Assembly: GCA_028285385.1 (NCBI GenBank)
Contig: JANQPR010000045.1
Coordinates: 1-60,167 of the forward strand
Reading direction: 5' to 3'
DNA length: 60,167 bases
Source of the DNA: Phycisphaera sp.
GTDB lineage: Bacteria > Planctomycetota > Phycisphaerae > Phycisphaerales > Phycisphaeraceae
Every line of letters begins with the position of its first letter. Positions within the stretch are counted from its first letter, which is position 1. The notes beneath the pieces were generated by a model. The model did no database searches. It was not told the DNA's origin and saw only the letters and a program-made list of their open reading frames with translations. Both the position numbers and the translations under genes were made by a program. Of the stretch, positions 54,153-60,167 are shown piece by piece.

Positions 54153-57100
54153 TCAGGTGTTGAAGTACTTCGCCTCGGGGTGGTGGCAGATGATCGCGGA
54201 GGTGCTCTGCTCGGGGTCGATCTGCCAGTTCTCGGTGAGTTCGCAGCCGATACGCGTCGGGTCGATGAGCTGCCAGATGACTTCCTGATCGCTCATCTCC
54301 GGGCACGACGGGTAGCCGAAGCTGTAACGCGACCCTCGGTACTTCTGCGTGAAGAGCTGCTTGATCTTCGGGCTGTCGTCGTTGCCGACGCCGAGCTCCA
54401 TGCGGACGCGTTTGTGCCACAGCTCGGCGAGCGCCTCGGCGCACTCGACGCCCATGCCGTGCACGTAGAGGTACTCGGTGTAGTCGTCGGCGTCGAAGTG
54501 CCTCTTTGCGAGCACGGAGACCTCGTTGCCCATGGTCACGCACTGCATCGGCAGCACGTCGCGCCGGCCGGACTCGATCGGCAGGAAGAAGTCGGCCAGG
54601 CACAGCCGCTTGCGGTCCGGCTGGCGGGGGAAGTTCGTGAACCGCGCCACCTCTTTGTCGTGGTCGTCGGGGTCGAAGACGACGACGTCGTCGCCGTCGC
54701 CGTTGGCGGGGAAGTAGCCGTACGCGACCCCGGGCCGGAGCACGTTGTCTTCGACCATGGACTTCCGCAGTCGGTCGTAGATCGGCCGGACCTCGTACTC
54801 GATCTGCGCGTCGTAGTCCTTCGTCGACTTGTCGCCGCGGACGAACTGCCACTGCGTCTTGAACAGCGCCGCCTCGTTGACGAAGGGGAAGATGTCCTTC
54901 ATTGCCAGGTCGGTCACGACACGCGAGCCCCAGAACGGCGGCGTCGGGACGTCGTCGAGCACGGCGACGCTTGGGCGCGGCTTGGTCAGCACCGCGGGGC
55001 CCGAGCCGTTCGCGCCCGCTTTCGTCTGCTCGGCGCGCTCGCGCAGCTCGGCGACCTTCTGCTCACGCTCCTTGCCCGCGTCGAGCCGGGTGTCGATCTC
55101 GGCGTTGAGCGCCTCGATCTTCCCGGTGCAGATGTTGTCCATCAGCCGCAGCCCCTCGAACGCGTCGGTGCCGTGGAACGTGCTGCCCTTGTAGACCGAG
55201 CGCAGGTGCCCTTCGCAGTACGAGCGTTGCAGCGCCGCGCCGCCGAGGATCATCGGCACGTCGATGCCGAGGTTGTTTAGCTCGTTGAGGTTCTCCTCCA
55301 TCACGTTGACCGACTTGACGAGCAGCCCGGACAGGCCGATCGCGTCGGGCTTGGTCTCGTGGAACTTCGCCACGATCTCGTTGATCGGCACCTTGATGCC
55401 GATGTTGTGCACCGTGTAGCCGTTGTTGGTCAGGATGATGTCGACGAGGTTCTTGCCGATGTCGTGCACGTCGCCGCGCACGGTCGCGAGCAGCATCGTG
55501 CCTTTTGTCGAGCCCTCGACCTTCTCCATGTAAGGCTCGAGCAGGGCGACCGCGGCCTTCATCACCGTCGCCGACTGCAGCACGAACGGCAGCTGCATCT
55601 GACCCGAGCCGAACAGGTCGCCGACCGTCTTCATGCCGTCGAGCAGGTGGTCGTTGATGATGTCCAGCGGCGGGTACGCCTCCCGCGCCTGGGCCAGCGT
55701 CTCTTCGAGGCCCTTCTTCTCCCCGTCGATGATGTGCTTGCGGAGGCGCTCTTCCAGCGGGAGCTCGGAGAGGTCCACCTTCGTCGACACGGCCTCGGCG
55801 TTGCTGAACAGGTCGATGAAGATCTGCAGCGCGTCGGTCGTCTGGCTGCTGTCCTCGAGCGTCACCGGCTGCGGTGCGTCCCGCGCGTAAAGCACGTCGA
55901 GCGCGGCCTGCCACTGCTCCTCGGGGATGCGGTTCTTCGGCAGGATCTTGCTGACGTGCAGGATCGCGCTGGTCATCCCGGCCTGCACGAGCTCGTACAG
56001 GAACACGGAGTTGAGCACCTGCCGTGCCGCGGGGTTCAGGCCGAACGAGATGTTCGACAGCCCGCAGGTGAGCTGGCAGTTCGGGAAGCGCTGCGCGATC
56101 AGCCGGGTGCCCTCGATGGTCTCCAGACCCGAGCGCTTGTCCTGCTCCATGCCGGTCGACACGGGCAGCACGAGCGGGTCGAACATCAGGTCGGCTTCAT
56201 CGAGCCCGTGCTTGTTCGTCGCCAGGTCGTGCATCCGCTCGGCGATCGACAGCTTGCGGTCGCGCGTGCGCGCCATCGCCTCCTCGGGGTCTTCGTCGAT
56301 CGTGCCGAGTACGAGGCCCGCGCCGTAGTCTTTGGCGAGCCGGCACATCACGGCGAACTTCTCTTCACCGTCTTCGAGGTTCGCGGAGTTGATCAGGCAC
56401 TTGCCGCCCGCGGCCTTGAGCCCGGCCTCGATGGTCGTGGGCTGCGTGCTGTCGAGCATCAGCGGCGCGTTGACCTGGTTGACCAGCTTGGACACGATCG
56501 TGGTCATGTCGGCGGCGTTGTCCCGGCCGGCGTAGTCGACGTTCACGTCGATGACGTGCGAGCCTTCCTTGACCATCTCGCGCGCGAGGGAGACGATCTC
56601 GTCCCAGCTTTCTTCTTCGAGCAGCCGCTTGAACTTGCGCGAGCCGGAGGCGTTGGTGCGTTCGCCGATGTTCAGGATCGAGTTATCCTGCCGGTACTCG
56701 ACGGCGCCCATGAGCGACGAAATCGCCGGTTTCCAAGGCTTTTTCGCCACCTCCACGGGCGGCGCGTCGGGGCCGATGGCGTCGACCAGCGCGCGGATGT
56801 GCGCGGGCGTCGTGCCGCAGCAGCCGCCGACCACGTTGAGCCCCGCGGTCCGCACGAACTCGGCGACCTTCTCGGCGAACGGCTCGGGCCCGAGCGGGAA
56901 CACGGTCTTGCCCTCGACCAAAGTCGGCAGCCCGGCGTTGGGCAGCAGCGAGATGCCGCGGTCCCAGTGCCGGCCGAGGTAGTGCACGTGCTCGGACATC
57001 TCGACCGGCCCGGTCGCGCAGTTCATGCCGAGGCTGAAGATCGGGTAGTCGCGCAGCGCCGCGACGCAGCCGGCGATGTCGGTGCCGACCAGCGTCGTGC

Positions 57101-57716
57101 CGAACTGCTCGATGGTGACCTGCACCATCACCGGGACGTCGCCGTTGCCGTCGCCGACGTCGGGCGTCAGGCCGCGTTCTTCGAGCACGCCGAACGCGGC
57201 GCTCAGTGCGCACTTGACCTGCAGGATGTCCTGCGCGGTTTCAAGTAACAACACGTCGGCCCCGCCGTCGAGCAGGCCGCGTACCTGCGCGGCATACGAC
57301 TCGCGCATCGTGTCCCAGTCGACGTTGCCGAGGGTGATGAGTTTGGTGCCCGGGCCCATGGAGCCGATCACGAAACGCGGCCGGTCGGGCGTGGCGAACT
57401 TGTCGCACGCGGCCCGCGCCACTTCCGCCGCGGTCTTGTTGAGTTCGTGGACCTTGTCGACGAGGTCCTGGTCCTCCATCGTGTGCAGCTGCGCGTTGAA
57501 GCTGTCGGTCTCGACGCCGTCGGCGCCGGCTTCGAGGAACTGCTCGTGGATGGTCTGGATCACCTCGGGGCGGGTGAGCAGCAACACCTCCGTGCAGTTC
57601 TCCCGGCCGAGGTAGTCGCGGTCCAGGTCGAGGTCGTCGAGGTTGTGGATCGACGTGCCCATGGCCCCGTCGAAGAACAGGACACGGCGGGCGGCGTGTT
57701 GGGCAAAGGTGCTCAT
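54153..57716 (-). CDS. metH: Cobalamin-dependent methionine synthase
   Basis: This 1187-residue enzyme transfers a methyl group from methyl-tetrahydrofolate through cobalamin to homocysteine. Domains in order: homocysteine-binding (about 1-330; zinc ligands in GMNCATGP and GGCCGTTP), folate-binding (about 345-640; NIGERTNASGSRKF), cobalamin-binding (about 650-880; DVHDIGKNLVDIIL with the axial His), and the SAM activation domain (about 930-1187). Length agrees with the E. coli protein (1227). A near-perfect palindrome lies about 75 bases upstream of the start. Confidence 0.98.
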   Translation of the reverse strand: MSTFAQHAARRVLFFDGAMGTSIHNLDDLDLDRDYLGRENCTEVLLLTRPEVIQTIHEQFLEAGADGVETDSFNAQLHTMEDQDLVDKVHELNKTAAEVARAACDKFATPDRPRFVIGSMGPGTKLITLGNVDWDTMRESYAAQVRGLLDGGADVLLLETAQDILQVKCALSAAFGVLEERGLTPDVGDGNGDVPVMVQVTIEQFGTTLVGTDIAGCVAALRDYPIFSLGMNCATGPVEMSEHVHYLGRHWDRGISLLPNAGLPTLVEGKTVFPLGPEPFAEKVAEFVRTAGLNVVGGCCGTTPAHIRALVDAIGPDAPPVEVAKKPWKPAISSLMGAVEYRQDNSILNIGERTNASGSRKFKRLLEEESWDEIVSLAREMVKEGSHVIDVNVDYAGRDNAADMTTIVSKLVNQVNAPLMLDSTQPTTIEAGLKAAGGKCLINSANLEDGEEKFAVMCRLAKDYGAGLVLGTIDEDPEEAMARTRDRKLSIAERMHDLATNKHGLDEADLMFDPLVLPVSTGMEQDKRSGLETIEGTRLIAQRFPNCQLTCGLSNISFGLNPAARQVLNSVFLYELVQAGMTSAILHVSKILPKNRIPEEQWQAALDVLYARDAPQPVTLEDSSQTTDALQIFIDLFSNAEAVSTKVDLSELPLEERLRKHIIDGEKKGLEETLAQAREAYPPLDIINDHLLDGMKTVGDLFGSGQMQLPFVLQSATVMKAAVALLEPYMEKVEGSTKGTMLLATVRGDVHDIGKNLVDIILTNNGYTVHNIGIKVPINEIVAKFHETKPDAIGLSGLLVKSVNVMEENLNELNNLGIDVPMILGGAALQRSYCEGHLRSVYKGSTFHGTDAFEGLRLMDNICTGKIEALNAEIDTRLDAGKEREQKVAELRERAEQTKAGANGSGPAVLTKPRPSVAVLDDVPTPPFWGSRVVTDLAMKDIFPFVNEAALFKTQWQFVRGDKSTKDYDAQIEYEVRPIYDRLRKSMVEDNVLRPGVAYGYFPANGDGDDVVVFDPDDHDKEVARFTNFPRQPDRKRLCLADFFLPIESGRRDVLPMQCVTMGNEVSVLAKRHFDADDYTEYLYVHGMGVECAEALAELWHKRVRMELGVGNDDSPKIKQLFTQKYRGSRYSFGYPSCPEMSDQEVIWQLIDPTRIGCELTENWQIDPEQSTSAIICHHPEAKYFNT

Positions 57717-57791
57717 CGGGGCGCGGGCTGAAGGGCTCGGGGTTGGGGCGGGGCTTCCGAAGGGCGTATCGGCCGGTTCGTGATCAGATAC

Positions 57792-57815
57792 ATCCGTTTA
57801 TCCGGATGAACGGAT
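57792..57815. promoter_or_regulatory. 24-bp palindrome upstream of metH
   Basis: ATCCGTT (57792-57798) and AACGGAT (57809-57815) flank a central ATCCGGAT palindrome (57800-57807). The whole 24-base element is symmetric at 22 of 24 positions. It lies between metH and the divergent uppP and looks like a repressor operator, plausibly for methionine or SAH-responsive control; the regulator is unknown. Confidence 0.7.
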
Positions 57816-57943
57816 TTTATCACCCCCCGAACGCCGGTCAAACCGAGAACTTACAGGGATCGAGCCGATACGCTCCGGGCCCGCCCCCGCGATCCGGGCG
57901 AATCCCCGAACTCTGTGCCCGGCCCTCCGTACCCCACTGACCC

Positions 57944-58831
57944 ATGTCCTGGTGGCAAGCCCTGATCCTCGGCGTCGTCGAGGGGTTGACCGAGTACCTG
58001 CCGGTCAGCTCCACGGGGCACCTCATTCTGGCCGCCTGGTTGCTGGGCCTGGACGACCCCGAAATCAAGCCGGCCGTCGACGCGTTCAATATCGTCATCC
58101 AAGCCGGGGCGATCGCGGCGGTCCTGGGGCTGTATCGCCGGCGTGTGGTCCAGATGCTCCGCGGGCTCGTCGGCAAGGACTCCGCGGGGCTGCGGCTTGC
58201 CATCGCGTTGGTGCTGGCGTTCCTGCCCGCCGCGGTGCTGGGGCCGATGCTCGCCGACCGGATCAAGGAAGAGCTGTTCCACCCCTGGCCGGTGATCGGG
58301 GCGCTGTTTGTCGGGGCGTGGCTGATGCTCGCGGTGGCGTGGAACCAGCACCTGCTGGACCGGCGGGCGGCGCGCGAGGTCGAGGACGTCGACTGGCGGA
58401 TCGCGCTGCTGATCGGGTTCGGGCAGTGCGTCGCGATGTGGCCCGGGACCAGCCGGTCGATGATGACGATCGTCACGGCGCTGCTCCTGGGGCTGCGGCC
58501 CAAAGCGGCGGCGGAGTTCAGCTTCCTGCTCGGGCTGGTGACGCTCGGCGCCGCGACGTGCTACGACGGCTACAAGGACGGGCACCTGATCCTAGAACAC
58601 ATCGGCTGGGGCAACCTGGCCGTGGGCTTTGTCGCCGCGACGGTGTCGGCGGCGCTGGCGGTGTACTGGTTCGTGAAGTTCCTCACGAAGCGCGGCCTGG
58701 CCCCGTTCGGCTGGTACCGGCTGGCGTTGGCGGTGCTGTTCGCAGGCCTGATCCTCAGTGGGGCGATGGAGGGTTTTGGCGAAGACGTTGAAGCGGCTGC
58801 TGCCGACGACGCTGCGGATGCCACGCCGTAA
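57944..58831 (+). CDS. uppP: Undecaprenyl-diphosphatase UppP
   Basis: This 295-residue inner-membrane phosphatase recycles undecaprenyl diphosphate for cell-wall synthesis. Family motifs are VVEGLTEYLPVSSTGHLIL (residues 11-29) and MWPGTSRSMM (about 166-175), within seven or eight membrane helices. The Ala/Asp-rich tail (from about 280) is a short extension. It is divergent from metH, with 227 bases between the starts. Confidence 0.97.
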   Translation: MSWWQALILGVVEGLTEYLPVSSTGHLILAAWLLGLDDPEIKPAVDAFNIVIQAGAIAAVLGLYRRRVVQMLRGLVGKDSAGLRLAIALVLAFLPAAVLGPMLADRIKEELFHPWPVIGALFVGAWLMLAVAWNQHLLDRRAAREVEDVDWRIALLIGFGQCVAMWPGTSRSMMTIVTALLLGLRPKAAAEFSFLLGLVTLGAATCYDGYKDGHLILEHIGWGNLAVGFVAATVSAALAVYWFVKFLTKRGLAPFGWYRLALAVLFAGLILSGAMEGFGEDVEAAAADDAADATP

Positions 58832-58969
58832 CCCACGTGCCTTGCGCGGCTTCCGTAGGGGTGTTCCGGCGAGGGCGCGGCCGAACCGTGGGCGCCAAAC
58901 CCGACCCGACCGACGCGGCCGCCAACGCCGTGGGCCACCTTGACGGGACCACGGCAGCGCGTCAACGGA

Positions 58970-59815
58970 TCAGGCTTCGACCCGGTGTGCCGGGCGGGCG
59001 ACGCCGTAAAAGCCGCCGAGCAGCAGGAGTCCCAGCAGGCCGAGCGTCGCGGGGTTGGTCTCGGGCACGACGGCGAGTTCGTGGTTGTCGATGGCGACGC
59101 CGCCGGAAACGTCCGCCGCGGTGAACCAGCCGTACCGGTTCCCGCCGACGTCGGACGCCTCGACGGGCGTGCCGGATTGGATGACGGTCCGGGTCTCGGT
59201 GAAGAGCAGCGAGCCGCCGCTGTCGTACAGGTTCATGTCGCCCTCGATGTCCGTGCCCGACACCGCCGGCCGGAAGACGTGTTCGAAGGTGTACCACCCG
59301 GTGGAGGTGACCTCGTAGTTGTTGCCGACGTTCTCGAGGTCTTCACGCGGCGCGAAGTTCGTGTTGTTGCTGCCGGCGACGAGCAAGCGGTTGGTGCTCG
59401 AGTCCTTGGTGACGTGGAAGATGAAGTCTTGGACGTGCGCGTTGTCCGAGCCGTTGATCGCGACGGAGTAGTCGAACCCCGAGCCGGCCGCCCACGCGAC
59501 GTCGAGAAAGACGTCGATCACCGCGGTGAACCCGCCCGTCCAGGCGTCGCGGTAGCCGTCGAACCGGCTGAACGGGCCGGCACCGGCGGGGGTCTGGTCG
59601 ACCACGGCGTGGTGCGTGCCCGTCGCGGAGGCGATCCCGTTCGTGCCCGACGGCACCCGGGTGATGTCGCCGTAGTCGGCAAAGTCGTCGTTGTCGAACC
59701 AGCCCGCGGTGTCCGTCTCGAAGCCCTGCTCCCAGACCATCGACGCGGCATGAGCGGAGCCAGACATAACAACAGCAACAGCAACCCCGACTACGGCTAC
59801 CCGAAAAACTCTCAT
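58970..59815 (-). CDS. PEP-CTERM-like exported protein
   Basis: This 281-residue protein has a signal peptide (MRVFRVAVVGVAVAVVMSGS then AHA) and a beta-rich body (VWEQGFETDTAGWFDND, WYTFEHVFRP) of unknown function. It ends in VVPETNPATLGLLGLLLLGG then FYGVARP. The PEP motif is degenerate (PETNP), but the following hydrophobic helix and basic end agree with a sorting signal. ATG 59815 has GGGAG upstream and gives the signal peptide; the longer open frame to 59878 does not. The 290 bases beyond its start, to the window end, show no gene. Confidence 0.85.
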   Translation of the reverse strand: MRVFRVAVVGVAVAVVMSGSAHAASMVWEQGFETDTAGWFDNDDFADYGDITRVPSGTNGIASATGTHHAVVDQTPAGAGPFSRFDGYRDAWTGGFTAVIDVFLDVAWAAGSGFDYSVAINGSDNAHVQDFIFHVTKDSSTNRLLVAGSNNTNFAPREDLENVGNNYEVTSTGWYTFEHVFRPAVSGTDIEGDMNLYDSGGSLLFTETRTVIQSGTPVEASDVGGNRYGWFTAADVSGGVAIDNHELAVVPETNPATLGLLGLLLLGGFYGVARPAHRVEA

Positions 59816-60167
59816 CTCTTTCTCCCGTGCTTGGTGTCGAACCGCTAAGCCAACTCCCCGCGCGGCCCCGGTGGCCATACGGTTTGAGGACTACTCCAGA
59901 GGTCTGAACCATAGTGGAATGGACCATTCAACGATACAGGGGATTCCCCAGGTTTCGGGTGATTGATTCCTCCTTAGCGATAGGGAGATGGCTAGCGCGT
60001 GCACGAAACCGGCAGCCAAGCGAGTACGGCCACCATTGATCTCGACACGTGCGCCCGAGATCGCGTTCCCGCCCCCGGGTAGAGCCGGTGCCCCCGCGGG
60101 GAGCGCGGCGGGTGGGGCGACGCCTCGCCGGACGGACCCCCGCCCCCGGAAGTTTTCGTTCCGCTTG

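Noticed and set aside
52920..55280. Very long plus-strand open frame (786 codons) opposite the polymerase and metH genes
   Set aside because: It is antisense to two well-recognised genes, its product is rich in Arg, Val, His and Asp in the way GC-rich antisense frames are, and it matches no family.
55359..57248. 629-codon plus-strand open frame opposite metH
   Set aside because: Antisense to a full-length metH with all domains; the composition is typical of a shadow frame in high-GC DNA.
57717..57943. SAM or cobalamin riboswitch upstream of metH
   Set aside because: The region has one protein-operator-like palindrome but none of the conserved B12-box or SAM-aptamer segments.

Overview
The window reads as a high-GC chromosome piece from a Planctomycetota bacterium, most likely class Phycisphaerae. 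The evidence is a set of PEP-CTERM exported proteins, paired dockerin-like motifs ending in VLQNWG, pseudopilins of the planctomycete type, and several S1 sulfatases. Base 1 coincides with the outer edge of a perfect 77-bp inverted repeat that cuts off the ribosomal protein L15 gene. The window therefore probably begins at a contig end with a foldback artefact.

Layout. (1) 80-6211: the end of the spc operon and the alpha operon (rplO tail, secY, map, infA, rpmJ, rpsM, rpsK, rpoA, rplQ) closed by a good terminator. adk and rpsD are missing from their usual places, and most spacers contain a hairpin. (2) 6212-18513: an accessory region with two parallel gene modules (PEP-CTERM protein, PEP-CTERM protein with dockerin-like pair, pseudopilin, exported enzyme or DUF protein), a small Cys-rich protein, and a PhnD-type lipoprotein with a fused PhnC-PhnE transporter. 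(3) 19067-38626: a locus that looks built for a sulfated polysaccharide. It holds a GH4 enzyme, two clan GH-A-like hydrolases, four sulfatases, a Gfo/Idh/MocA oxidoreductase, an esterase, two PEP-CTERM proteins, a pseudopilin and a GntR/LacI-type regulator. Four copies of the palindrome TATACA-N5-TGTATA lie in the promoter regions of these genes, one of them exactly between the -35 and -10 boxes of the regulator gene, so they probably form one regulon. (4) 38694-39104: debris of an SRAP (YedK/HMCES) gene broken by an IS3-family end. (5) 39180-59815: housekeeping genes: tmRNA, comEC, a Ser/Thr kinase, an amidase, proS, recG, a low-molecular-weight phosphatase, a fructosamine-kinase-like protein, a DUF2959 lipoprotein, an RsbU-like phosphatase, a Y-family polymerase, metH, uppP and a last PEP-CTERM gene.

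How it may work together. In the central locus, exported hydrolases and sulfatases would desulfate and cut a glycan outside the cytoplasm or in the periplasm. GH4 and the MocA-type enzyme would handle the released sugars inside the cell using NAD. The GntR/LacI-type repressor would sense a sugar and release the four operators. The substrate cannot be named from sequence alone. No sulfatase-maturing enzyme, exosortase, SusCD pair or TonB receptor is present in the window.
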